From positions 1 to 64,000 of the forward strand of contig JBBEWH010000007.1 in NCBI GenBank assembly GCA_037414955.1: a stretch of DNA of 64,000 bases. Direction: 5' to 3'. The translations under genes and the position numbers were made by a program. Below, piece by piece: positions 24,077-31,658 of this stretch (the stretch's first letter is position 1; every line of letters begins with the position of its first letter). The notes beneath the pieces are model-generated. The model was not told the origin of the DNA, made no database searches, and saw nothing but the letters and a program-made list of their open reading frames with translations. The DNA comes from Phytohabitans sp037414955. GTDB taxonomy: Bacteria; Actinomycetota; Actinomycetes; Mycobacteriales; Micromonosporaceae.

Positions 24077-24433
24077 CTAGTGGGAAGGGGGGATGACGCG
24101 GAGGTGGCCGCGGCGGCCCGTCTGTGGGGTGCCGTCCGGCGGCTCTTCGAGGCGCTGGATCGGACGGGCGGCTTCGCGCACCGCCTCGGCGAGCGCGACC
24201 AGGTCGTCGGTGGTGGGCGGCGGCGGCGCGAACTCGCCCTCGTGCCGGACCAACTCCCAGCCGCGCGGCGCGGTCAGGCTGCGGGCGTGCTGCTCACAGA
24301 GGTCGTACGTGTGCGGTTCCGCGAAGGCGGCCAGCGGCCCCACGACGGCCGTGCTCTCGGTGTAGACATAGGTCAGCGTGGCGACGGCTTGGCGGGGGCA
24401 GCCGTTTCGGGAGCAACGCCGTGGTGACCTCAC
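24077..24433 (-). CDS. DUF3499 family protein
   Basis: This 118-residue protein, MRSPRRCSRNGCPRQAVATL onward, has the cysteine pattern CSRNGC near the start and YDLCEQHARSLTAPRGWELV (near residue 43), which together suggest a small zinc-ribbon. A proline-rich linker and basic tail follow. The family is actinobacterial and of unknown function; Rv3258c is the positional counterpart. The start is GTG 24433. It is divergent from the metallopeptidase gene with about 100 bp between, as in mycobacteria. Confidence 0.92.
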   Translation of the reverse strand: MRSPRRCSRNGCPRQAVATLTYVYTESTAVVGPLAAFAEPHTYDLCEQHARSLTAPRGWELVRHEGEFAPPPPTTDDLVALAEAVREAARPIQRLEEPPDGTPQTGRRGHLRVIPPSH

Positions 24434-24522
24434 GGCGGCACGTTATCTCTCCTACCCGCTCCCGCGCTTCGGATGCCGCTGCGACACGCCGACCGCGTGA
24501 GTTGGACGTCGGTCGGGGAGAC

Positions 24523-24528
24523 TACATT
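24523..24528 (+). promoter_or_regulatory. -10 element for leaderless transcription of the metallopeptidase gene
   Basis: TACATT at 24523-24528 fits the actinobacterial -10 pattern TANNNT and lies six bases before GTG 24535, placing the expected transcription start at the start codon. No ribosome-binding site is present, which is consistent with a leaderless mRNA. Confidence 0.5.
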
Positions 24529-24534
24529 CTTGTC

Positions 24535-24981
24535 GTGAGCAGTCCCGAACCTCGGCGCCCAGGCGCCGGCCGCCGTTCCCGAGACCGGCATGGGCGCGGC
24601 CTCCGCGGCCGGCTGGTGCCCGCCACCGTGCCGCTGGCGCGCACCAAGGCCGAGATCTTCGATGATCTTGTTCTCGACACGGTGGAGAGCCTGGAGCGGC
24701 GCTTCGCCAAGGAGCTGGCAGGCGTCGAGTTCGCGGTGGAGGACGTGCCGCCCGACCTGAACGTCTACGACTCCGACGTGCTCGAAGACGGCGAGGTGCC
24801 GCTCGCGCGGCTGCTGCCGGGCCGCCCGGGCCGGCAGGAGGTGCCGCCCCGGATCGTGCTCTACCGCCGGCCGCTGGAGTTCCGGGCCATGGACCGTGAT
24901 GACCTGGCCGACCTCGTGCATGACGTGATCATCGAGCAGGTGGCGAACCTGCTCGGCGTCGACCCCGACGAGCTCGCCTAA
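24535..24981 (+). CDS. Metallopeptidase-like (zincin fold) family protein
   Basis: This 148-residue protein corresponds to Rv3259. The N-terminus is basic (SSPEPRRPGAGRRSRDRHGRG), followed by ALART-like strand and helix elements and the C-terminal helix DLADLVHDVIIEQVANLLGV. Family members in other phyla carry HExxH in this helix. Here the corresponding segment reads HDVIIEQ, so the classical zinc ligands are not intact and catalysis is doubtful. The GTG start at 24535 gives the length expected for the actinobacterial branch. A family A palindrome follows at the convergent junction with whiB2. Confidence 0.8.
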   Translation: MSSPEPRRPGAGRRSRDRHGRGLRGRLVPATVPLARTKAEIFDDLVLDTVESLERRFAKELAGVEFAVEDVPPDLNVYDSDVLEDGEVPLARLLPGRPGRQEVPPRIVLYRRPLEFRAMDRDDLADLVHDVIIEQVANLLGVDPDELA

Positions 24982-24986
24982 CCCCC

Positions 24987-25046
24987 TTCATGATCAAGGC
25001 GTCCTTCAAGTAGTTCTAACTACTTGAAGGACGCCTTGATCGTGAA
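24987..25046. repeat. Family A palindrome, copy 6
   Basis: Arms 24987-25012 and 25021-25046 pair over 26 positions with one mismatch, around GTTCTAAC. It lies between the convergent metallopeptidase gene (stop 24981) and whiB2 (stop 25101). Confidence 0.88.
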
Positions 25047-25100
25047 GGCGCGCAGCGCCTGACTTCCGGTGTCATCGCCCCCCGACGATCACAGCGGGAG

Positions 25101-25358
25101 TCAGGCGACGCGACGCTTGAGCTTGCGGCGCTCCCGCTCGGAGAGCCCGCCCCAGATGCCGAACCGCTCGTCGTGCGCCAACGCGTACTCCAAGCACTCG
25201 GCCTTGACCTCGCAACGCGAGCAGATCCGCTTCGCCTCGCGGGTCGATCCGCCCTTCTCCGGGAAGAACGCTTCCGGATCGGTCTGTGAGCACAGTGCGC
25301 GCTCCTGCCATTCCGGCGCGTCCCCGATCAGGTCGGCCGCTTCCAATGGGCCGTCCAT
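25101..25358 (-). CDS. whiB2: WhiB-family iron-sulfur transcription factor (WhiB2/WhmD-like)
   Basis: This 85-residue protein has four cluster-binding cysteines at 23, 46, 49 and 55 (C-x22-C-x2-C-x5-C), then the turn FGIWGGLSERERRKLKRRVA near the basic C-terminus. WhiB proteins bind a 4Fe-4S cluster and the primary sigma factor. WhiB2/WhmD relatives control septation and cell division, while the Streptomyces ortholog WhiB is needed for sporulation septation. GGAGG lies seven bases before ATG 25358; the upstream open frame to 25412 is rejected. Gene order matches Rv3260c. Confidence 0.93.
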   Translation of the reverse strand: MDGPLEAADLIGDAPEWQERALCSQTDPEAFFPEKGGSTREAKRICSRCEVKAECLEYALAHDERFGIWGGLSERERRKLKRRVA

Positions 25359-25694
25359 CAGCCTGCCTCCTTCTCGTGCGCCGACGGCTGTGTCGGACGC
25401 AACCCCCCACACGGAAGGCGTAGTCTTAGTTACCCCTGCCGATATGTCCGAACAGGACCGGTTTAACCTATCCTATTCGAACAACCCCAGTGAAATTACA
25501 CGCGTGTAATGCGTGCGCCGTCAAGCGGAACCTGATAAATAGGGGCCGCTTTTCGGCGCGCCGTGGTCAACTCGCGGGGCGTCATCCAACAGCTACCGAG
25601 TCAGCCCCCGGCGAGGTAACGCGCCTACCGGCGCGTCGTCTCCTCCCTCACCGGCGCCTCGACTTCGACGGTCGATCCGGCCGATCCCGGCCGC
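25359..25694. other. Intergenic region upstream of whiB2
   Basis: No gene was seen in this 336-base stretch. Compared with its surroundings it is AT-rich between about 25425 and 25545 (for example TTTAACCTATCCTATTCG, and TACACGCGTGTAATG, which contains the palindrome TACACGCGTGTA). It is expected to hold the whiB2 promoter. The 3' part is GC-rich and runs into the family E element. Confidence 0.5.
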
Positions 25695-25780
25695 GCCGAT
25701 CAAGGAGAACCCCGCCGATCAAGGGCTAAGGCACCCGGATCGTAGATCGAACCACGTGCCTTTGCCCTTGATCGACGGGG
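25695..25780. repeat. Family E element, copy 1
   Basis: A direct CCGATCAAGG pair (near 25696 and 25715) opens the element. The second copy then begins an inverted repeat, CGATCAAGGGC-T-AAGGCAC against GTGCCTT-T-GCCCTTGATCG (ending near 25774), with CCCGG and GATCGAACCA in the interior. Copies 2 and 3 are at 40943-41029 and 52291-52376. This copy runs straight into a G-rich tandem repeat. Confidence 0.8.
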
Positions 25781-25887
25781 AGAGGCCCGACGGGGAGAGG
25801 CCCGACGGGGAGAACGGGCGCGAAGCGCCGCGTGGAGAGAGGGCGGGCGGGGAGAGGGCGGGCGGGGAAAGGGCGGGCGGGGAAAGG
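25776..25887. repeat. G-rich tandem repeats downstream of fbiC
   Basis: About three units of the 15-mer CGACGGGGAGAGGCC are followed, after a short spacer, by about four units of the 15-16-mer GGGCGGGCGGGGAGA or its AAA variant. They end directly at the fbiC stop codon (complement of 25888-25890), so they form the start of the fbiC 3' region. Runs of G on one strand could form quadruplex structures. Confidence 0.8.
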
Positions 25888-28389
25888 TCATGCGTAGGCG
25901 GTTGTGCGTTGGCGGGCGGGGCGGCCGGCGGCCGCCGCCATCGCGCGCAGCTGGTCGACCGTGCGGGCGGAGCCGTTTTCCGAGCCTGCCATGCGCGAGA
26001 TCGTCTCCTCCATCAGCGTGCCACCCAGGTCGTTGCAGCCGCCCCGCAGCATCGCCACGGTGCCCTCGTCGCCCAACTTCACCCACGAGCATTGGATATT
26101 GTCGATCCGGCCGTGCAGCAGCACCCGGGCCATCGCGTGCACCACCCGGTTCTCCCGCCAGGTCGGGCCGGGTCGGGCGATGCCGGCCAGGTAGATCGGT
26201 GCGTTGGTGTGCACGAACGGCAGCCCCACGAACTCGGTGAATCCGCCGGTGCGGTCCTGCGCGCCGGCCAGCACCCGGAAATGCCCGAGCCACTGCCGCG
26301 GGTGGTCGACGTGGCCGTACATCATCGTGGAGCTGGACCGGATGCCCAGCTCGTGAGCCGTCGTGACCACCTCGACCCAGGTGGCGGCCGGCAGCTTGCC
26401 CTTGGTCAGCACCCAGCGCACGTCGTCGTCGAGGATCTCCGCGGCGGTGCCCGGAATCGTGTCGAGGCCCGCCTCGCGCAGCATGGTCAGCCACTCCCGG
26501 ATCGACAGGCCGGCCTTCGACGCCGCGGTGACGATCTCCATCGGCGAGAACGCGTGCACGTGCATCTCCGGCACCCGCCGCTTCACCGCGCGGACCAGAT
26601 CGGCGTATGCCGTGACCGGCAGCTTCGGGTCGATGCCGCCCTGCATGCACACCTCGGTCGCGCCGGCCCGCCACGCCTCCTCGGCCCGGTCGGCCACCTG
26701 CTCCACCGACAGCCGGTAGGCGTCGGCGTCGCGCTCCCGCTGGGCGAACGCGCAGAACCGGCAACCGACGTAGCAGACGTTGGTGAAGTTGATGTTCCGG
26801 TTCACCACGTAGGTGATGTCGTCGCCGACCGCGGACCGCCGCAGGTCGTCGGCGATCCGGCACAGCTCGTCGAGGGCCGCCCCATCGGCGTTGAACAGCG
26901 CCAAGGCCTCGGTCTCGTGCGACGGCGCCAGCAGCGCGGCCGGGTCGGTGGCCGCCAGCTTCAACCCCGCCAGCACGTCGGACTCCAGATGCTCCACCGC
27001 CGGCGCGGCCGAGACGTGGCCCGCCACCGAGGACCAGTCGCCGTAGACGTGGTCGAAATCGCCCCGCCGGTCACCCGTGCGGCCGTCGGTGTCGATCGTG
27101 GCGTGCAGGTCGGTGCGCCCGCCGGGCACGAACGCGTCGTCGGGCTCCTGCCAGGCCCGGCCCACCAGCGGCGCGTCGGGGTCGGCCAGGCCATCGTCGA
27201 GGGCCAACGCGCTGACAAAGGGCGTCACGCGGGGGTCGAGCCAGGGCTCGCCGCGCACGACGTACTCCGGGTAGATGGCCAGGCGCTCGCTCATGGTGTA
27301 TCCGGCGGCGGCCGACCGCCGCGCCAGCTCGTCGATCTGCGGCCAGGGCCGCTCCGGGCTGATGTGGTCGGGGGTGACCGGCGAGACGCCGCCCCAGTCG
27401 TCGATGCCGGCGCGCAGCAACAGGTCGTATTCGCCGGCGATGAGGTTCGGCGGGGCCTGGATGCGCGCCCGCGGGCCGAGCAGGACGCGCGCGACGGCGA
27501 CGGTGGCGGCGAGGTCGGCGAGATCGGCGTCCGGCATGCCGCGCATCGCCGTGTCCGGCTTGGCGCGGAAATTCTGCACGATGACTTCCTGAATGTGCCC
27601 GTACTCCCGGGCCACCCGCCGGATCGCGAACAGCGAATCGGCGCGCTCGGCGAGCGTCTCGCCGATGCCGATCAGGATGCCGGTGGTGAACGGCACCCCC
27701 ACCCGCCCGGCGTCTTCCAGCACGCGCAGCCGCACGGCTGGTTCCTTGTCGGGGGAGCCGAAGTGCGGGCCGCCTGGCTCGCTCCACAGTCGAGTCGCCG
27801 TGGTCTCCAGCATCATGCCCATGCTCGCCGCGACCGGCTTCAACCGCTGCAGCTCGGCCCAGGAGAGCACGCCCGGGTTCAGGTGTGGCAGCAGGCCGGT
27901 CTCTTCGAGCACGGCCACCGCGCACGCCCGCACATAATCCAGTGTGGACGCATAGCCGCGCTCCTCCAGCCACTGCTCCGCGACCGGCCACCGCTCCTCC
28001 GGCCGGTCGCCGAGCGTGAACAGCGCTTCCTTGCACCCCTGGGCGGCGCCGGCGCGCGCGATCGCGAGCACCTCGTCGCGCTCCAGGAACGCCGCCGGCA
28101 GCCGATGCGGCACGGTCGCGAACGTGCAGTAGTGGCAACGGTCCCGGCACAGGCGGGTGAGCGGGATGAAGACATTTTTGGAATACGTCACGACGCCCGG
28201 CCGCCCGGCGTCCCGCAGACCCGCGTCGCGGATCGTGCCGGCGATCCCCAGGAGCTCGTCGAGCGCCGCGCCGCGGGCGGTCAGCAGCGTGGCCGCCTCG
28301 TCGACGTCGAGAGCACGTCCGTCCGCAGCCCGGTGCAACGCGCGCCGCAGACTCGCCTCGGTGGGCCGGTTCTCCGTCTGATCAACCAC
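25888..28389 (-). CDS. fbiC: Bifunctional FO synthase (CofG and CofH domains)
   Basis: This 833-residue protein has two radical-SAM domains that together make 7,8-didemethyl-8-hydroxy-5-deazariboflavin (FO), the chromophore of coenzyme F420, from tyrosine and the flavin intermediate. The CofG half has C-x3-C-x2-C in LTRLCRDRCHYCTFATVP (cysteines 81, 85, 88); the CofH half has INFTNVCYVGCRFCAFAQRE near residue 535. Both also carry MYGHVDHP-type and GG-rich strands. The start is GTG 28389. In mycobacteria fbiC is far from fbiAB; here it lies about 1.2 kb from cofD-cofE, giving a compact F420 locus. Confidence 0.96.
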   Translation of the reverse strand: MVDQTENRPTEASLRRALHRAADGRALDVDEAATLLTARGAALDELLGIAGTIRDAGLRDAGRPGVVTYSKNVFIPLTRLCRDRCHYCTFATVPHRLPAAFLERDEVLAIARAGAAQGCKEALFTLGDRPEERWPVAEQWLEERGYASTLDYVRACAVAVLEETGLLPHLNPGVLSWAELQRLKPVAASMGMMLETTATRLWSEPGGPHFGSPDKEPAVRLRVLEDAGRVGVPFTTGILIGIGETLAERADSLFAIRRVAREYGHIQEVIVQNFRAKPDTAMRGMPDADLADLAATVAVARVLLGPRARIQAPPNLIAGEYDLLLRAGIDDWGGVSPVTPDHISPERPWPQIDELARRSAAAGYTMSERLAIYPEYVVRGEPWLDPRVTPFVSALALDDGLADPDAPLVGRAWQEPDDAFVPGGRTDLHATIDTDGRTGDRRGDFDHVYGDWSSVAGHVSAAPAVEHLESDVLAGLKLAATDPAALLAPSHETEALALFNADGAALDELCRIADDLRRSAVGDDITYVVNRNINFTNVCYVGCRFCAFAQRERDADAYRLSVEQVADRAEEAWRAGATEVCMQGGIDPKLPVTAYADLVRAVKRRVPEMHVHAFSPMEIVTAASKAGLSIREWLTMLREAGLDTIPGTAAEILDDDVRWVLTKGKLPAATWVEVVTTAHELGIRSSSTMMYGHVDHPRQWLGHFRVLAGAQDRTGGFTEFVGLPFVHTNAPIYLAGIARPGPTWRENRVVHAMARVLLHGRIDNIQCSWVKLGDEGTVAMLRGGCNDLGGTLMEETISRMAGSENGSARTVDQLRAMAAAAGRPARQRTTAYA

Positions 28390-28470
28390 CTCTGACAGCC
28401 TAGGCCGTCAACCCGCCCCGCGAGGGTCCCGACCGCGTGACGCTCACCTCTCCCCCGCGATCGCCTCCGT

Positions 28471-28526
28471 CATGATCAAGGCGTCCCTCAAGTCGTTAGA
28501 ACGACTACAGGGACGCCTTGATCATG
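28471..28526. repeat. Family A palindrome, copy 7
   Basis: CATGATCAAGGCGTCCCT (28471-28488) pairs with its complement at 28509-28526. An inner AGTCGTT/AACGACT stem is interrupted by a 2-nt mismatch. It lies upstream of fbiC and downstream of the leftward membrane-protein gene (stop 28533). Confidence 0.88.
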
Positions 28527-28532
28527 GATGGG

Positions 28533-29453
28533 CTAGCGGCGGAAGTGCTGAGTCGGGTCGTCGCCCGCCGGGGGCGGCGACGTCGGCTTGAGGTACTGCG
28601 TGTGCTGGTCGGCGTCCGGGTGCCGCTGGGTCTCCTCCGCCGACGGCGCCGACGGCGCGGCCGGAGCCGACGGGTAGAGCGCGGTCGGCGGTTCCGGCGA
28701 CGGCGTAGGCGCGCCCGGCGGCGGGGGCGGCGGGAACGGCGCCGGCGGCACCGACGTCGGCTGCGCCGGGGACCCGTAAGGCGCCTGGCCATACGGCTGC
28801 TGCTGTTGCTGCTGCTGCGGGTAACCGCCCTGCTGGCCGTAGCCGTAGGGCTGCTGCTGCTGCGCGTACCCGTACGGCTGCTGCTGCGGGTAGCCCTGCG
28901 GGTAACCCTGCTGTTGCTGCTGCGGGTAGCCGTATCCGGGGAACTGCTGCGGCTTCGGCTTGGGCACCCAGTAGAGGCCGCGGCCGATCGTGACCAGCGC
29001 GTAGGCCGCGACGGCGAGCACCGCCAGCCAGGCGATCCGGGTCAGGAACGCCTCGAACCCGGCCCGCGCGCTCACATCGGTGATGATCACGACCACGCCC
29101 ACCACCAGGCCGAAGATGATCGCGAAGAACGCCGCGACGGCGTACTCGATCAGGGCTACCAGCGTGATCAGCTTGGCCCGGCCGACGGCCGGCTCGATGT
29201 GATTGGCCAGCAGCACCGCGAGCAGCGGCAGGCCGATGGTCGTCAGGTTGACGAAGCCGTCGAAACTGCCGGCGGACCGGGAGGTGAAGTCGTTGTTGGC
29301 GAACTCGGCCGGGATGAGCAGGTCGAGCAGCGCGACGAAGAGGAAGACCGCGGTCGCGCCGAGGAGCACCAGGGCGGCGAGCTCGCGCAGTGGTTTGGTC
29401 AACTTGCTGGCCGGCGTCCCGTCGGTCGGCGCGGCCTCGGGTTCGGTGGTCAA
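28533..29453 (-). CDS. Four-helix membrane protein with a Q/P/Y-rich tail
   Basis: This 306-residue protein has four predicted helices (about residues 25-50, 70-92, 100-128 and 140-160), then a tail of YPQQQQQGYPQGYPQQQ-type repeats and a proline-rich end. The tail looks disordered and resembles the low-complexity tails of many actinobacterial membrane proteins. I do not recognise a family. TTG 29453 with GGGGG upstream is the likely start; the open frame continues 44 codons further but that part overlaps the divergent promoter. It is divergent from cofD and lies between the F420 genes, with no evident connection to F420. Confidence 0.75.
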   Translation of the reverse strand: MTTEPEAAPTDGTPASKLTKPLRELAALVLLGATAVFLFVALLDLLIPAEFANNDFTSRSAGSFDGFVNLTTIGLPLLAVLLANHIEPAVGRAKLITLVALIEYAVAAFFAIIFGLVVGVVVIITDVSARAGFEAFLTRIAWLAVLAVAAYALVTIGRGLYWVPKPKPQQFPGYGYPQQQQQGYPQGYPQQQPYGYAQQQQPYGYGQQGGYPQQQQQQQPYGQAPYGSPAQPTSVPPAPFPPPPPPGAPTPSPEPPTALYPSAPAAPSAPSAEETQRHPDADQHTQYLKPTSPPPAGDDPTQHFRR

Positions 29454-29556
29454 GAGTCCCCCAGGGGGCGGGTGGCGGATATAGCGGTCTGTGATCGTGA
29501 GCCTAGTCTCCCGGGGGATGCGGCGCGCGCCGCCCGGGGTGCGCGAGGATGGGCGC

Positions 29557-30504
29557 ATGCGGATCGTGGTTTTGGCCGGCGGCATCGGCGGCGCCCGCTT
29601 CCTGACTGGGGTGCGCGCCTACGCGCGACGGGAAGGCGCCGAGGTGACCGCGATCGTCAACGTCGGCGACGACGTGCGGATGCATGGCCTGCAGATCTGT
29701 CCCGACCTGGACAGCGTCATGTATACGCTCGGTGGCGGCGCCGACCCGGAGCGCGGCTGGGGACGGGTCGGCGAGAGCTGGACCGTCAAGGAGGAGCTCG
29801 CCGCCTACCAGGCCGAACCCACCTGGTTCGGGCTCGGCGACAAGGACATCGCCACGCATCTCGTGCGCACCACCATGCTCACCGCCGGCTACCCACTGTC
29901 CGCGGTGACCGAGGCGCTGTGCGCGCGGTGGCAGCCGGGGGTACGCCTGCTGCCGGCCACGGACGACCGCCTGGAGACGCACGCGGTGGTCACCGTCGAC
30001 GACGCCCAGCGGGCCATCCACTTCCAGGAATGGTGGGTACGCTACCGCGGCGACCTGCCCACCCACCGGTTCGTCTTCGTCGGGGCGGAGGCGGCGAAGC
30101 CGGCGGTGGGCGTGCTCGACGCGCTCGCGGCGGCCGACCTGGTCCTGGTGGCACCGAGCAATCCGGTGGTCAGCATCGCACCGGTGCTCGCCGTGCCCGC
30201 GCTGCGCGAGGCGGTCGCCACCGGCCCGGCGCCGGTCATCGGCGTCTCGCCCATCATCGGCGGCGCGCCGGTGCGCGGCATGGCCGACAGGTGCCTGGCC
30301 GTGGTCGGCGCCGCGTGCACCGCGGCCGGGGTCGGCGCGCTCTACGGGGCGCGCGCCGAGGGCGGCATCCTCGACGGCTGGCTGGTCGACACCGTCGACG
30401 AGGGCGCCGAGGTGCCCGGCGTCCGGGTCCGCGCTGTTCCACTGTGGATGACGGACGAAGAGGCGACCGCCGCGATGGTCAAAGCCGCTGTGGAGCTGAC
30501 ATGA
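29557..30504 (+). CDS. cofD: 2-phospho-L-lactate transferase (CofD/FbiA)
   Basis: This 315-residue protein transfers the phospho-lactyl or phosphoenolpyruvyl moiety from the activated guanylyl donor to FO, making (dehydro-)F420-0. The N-terminal Rossmann-like start is MRIVVLAGGIGGARFLTGV, followed by VNVGDDVRMHGLQICPDLDS (near residue 35) and VLVAPSNPVVSIAPVLAV (near 190), then GVSPIIGGAPVRGMADR. ATG 29557 is preceded by GAGGATGGGCGC; an upstream frame from 29491 is rejected. The stop overlaps the cofE start (ATGA). Positional equivalent of Rv3261. Confidence 0.96.
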   Translation: MRIVVLAGGIGGARFLTGVRAYARREGAEVTAIVNVGDDVRMHGLQICPDLDSVMYTLGGGADPERGWGRVGESWTVKEELAAYQAEPTWFGLGDKDIATHLVRTTMLTAGYPLSAVTEALCARWQPGVRLLPATDDRLETHAVVTVDDAQRAIHFQEWWVRYRGDLPTHRFVFVGAEAAKPAVGVLDALAAADLVLVAPSNPVVSIAPVLAVPALREAVATGPAPVIGVSPIIGGAPVRGMADRCLAVVGAACTAAGVGALYGARAEGGILDGWLVDTVDEGAEVPGVRVRAVPLWMTDEEATAAMVKAAVELT

Positions 30505-31574
30505 AGCTGGAAATCCTGCCCGTCACCGGCATCGGCGACGTCACGCCGGGCACCGACCTGGCCGCGCTCATCGCCGCGGCGGCGCCCTGGCTCCGCGACG
30601 GCGACGTGCTCGTGGTGACCAGCAAGATAGTGTCCAAATCAGAGGGTCAGCTGGTCGACGTGCCCGCCGACGGGCCGTCCCGGGCAGCGGCCCGCGAGGA
30701 GATCCTGGCGGCGGAGACCGCGCGCACCGTGGCGCAGCGCGGCCCGACCCGCATCGTGCAGACCCACCACGGGTTCGTGATGGCGGCCGCCGGCATCGAC
30801 GCCTCCAATGTGGATCGGTCCCAGGTCGTACTGCTGCCCAAGGACCCGGACGCCTCCGCGCGATCGCTCCGGGCGGCGCTGCGCGAGCGGTACGGTGTGG
30901 ACGTCGCGGTCGTGGTGTCCGACACCATGGGCCGTCCGTGGCGCAACGGCCTGACGGACGTGGCGCTCGGCGCCGCCGGCATCGCACCGATCCGTGACCA
31001 CCGCGGCGAGACCGACCCATACGGCAACGAGTTGCACATCACCCAGATGGCCGTGATCGACGAGCTGGCGGCGGCCGGCGAGCTGGTCAAGGGCAAGTGC
31101 GACCAGGTGCCGGTGGCCGTGGTCCGGGGCTACCTGACCGCCACCGTGGACGACGCGCCGGGCGCGGTGGCCCTGGTCCGGGACGCGGCGTCGGACCTCT
31201 TCTCGCTGGGCACCGCCGAGGCCCGCGCGGCCGGCCTCCGCGCCGCCGCCACCCTCCCACCCGACCCCGCCAAGATCAAGGCGTCCCCCACGTCCCCACC
31301 CGCCTCCCCAGTGCCACCTCAGCTGCACGAGGGACGCCCTGATCATGAGGAGGCGGCGGCGGTCGAGCGGGCCGTCGCCACGGTGGCTGGGGTCATCGGC
31401 GCCGGGACGCGCTTCACCTACGTGCCGGGCGACGGGGTGCGCGCCGCGCTCGCGGGGGCCGCCGACGTGGCGGCGCTCGTCCGCCTCGGCGAGGACATCC
31501 AGCGCCTGCGCGCCGCCCTGGCCGCCGAGTGTGTGCCTATGGTGCCGATCCGGTTGGCCCTTCATAAGAACTAG
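30501..31574 (+). CDS. cofE: Coenzyme F420-0:L-glutamate ligase with repeat-derived linker and extension
   Basis: Residues 1-250 are the CofE domain, which adds the gamma-linked glutamate tail to F420-0: LVVTSKIVSKSEGQLVD (near 36), RIVQTHHGFVMAAAGIDASN (near 83), VVVSDTMGRPWRNGLTDVAL (near 136). The reading frame then crosses a split family A palindrome, giving a linker that includes KIKASPTSPPASPVPP and HEGRPDHE, and continues into about 75 helical residues (EEAAAVERAVATVAGVIGAG onward). The extension is too short for the FbiB nitroreductase domain that reduces dehydro-F420-0, so that step must be elsewhere. The extension's role is unknown. Confidence 0.93.
   Translation: MKLEILPVTGIGDVTPGTDLAALIAAAAPWLRDGDVLVVTSKIVSKSEGQLVDVPADGPSRAAAREEILAAETARTVAQRGPTRIVQTHHGFVMAAAGIDASNVDRSQVVLLPKDPDASARSLRAALRERYGVDVAVVVSDTMGRPWRNGLTDVALGAAGIAPIRDHRGETDPYGNELHITQMAVIDELAAAGELVKGKCDQVPVAVVRGYLTATVDDAPGAVALVRDAASDLFSLGTAEARAAGLRAAATLPPDPAKIKASPTSPPASPVPPQLHEGRPDHEEAAAVERAVATVAGVIGAGTRFTYVPGDGVRAALAGAADVAALVRLGEDIQRLRAALAAECVPMVPIRLALHKN
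31274..31344. repeat. Family A palindrome, copy 8, inside the cofE coding sequence
   Basis: GATCAAGGCGTCCCC (31274-31288) faces GGGACGCCCTGATC (31331-31344) with a 42-bp interior instead of the usual 6-20. The AAGGCG/CGCCCT pairing includes a G-T type pair. The cofE frame stays open across it, and it separates the CofE domain from the C-terminal extension. Confidence 0.8.
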
Positions 31575-31658
31575 ATCAAACTTTCAATTCATATTGCTCA
31601 ACCTGCGAGGGCCTCGCGTTCGTCTTGTGGAGAGAAGATCATCCACTGGAGGAACGCC
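31575..31658 (+). promoter_or_regulatory. AT-rich upstream region of the 466-residue gene
   Basis: The first half of this 84-bp gap (about 31563-31603, AACTAGATCAAACTTTCAAT and on) is markedly AT-rich against a GC-rich background. It ends in GGAGGAACGCC directly before TTG 31659. It may hold a promoter, but no clear -35/-10 pair was fixed. Confidence 0.35.

Noticed and set aside
25756..28395. An 879-codon plus-strand open frame
   Set aside because: It is antisense to fbiC, whose radical-SAM motifs are clear; the shadow frame shows no domains.
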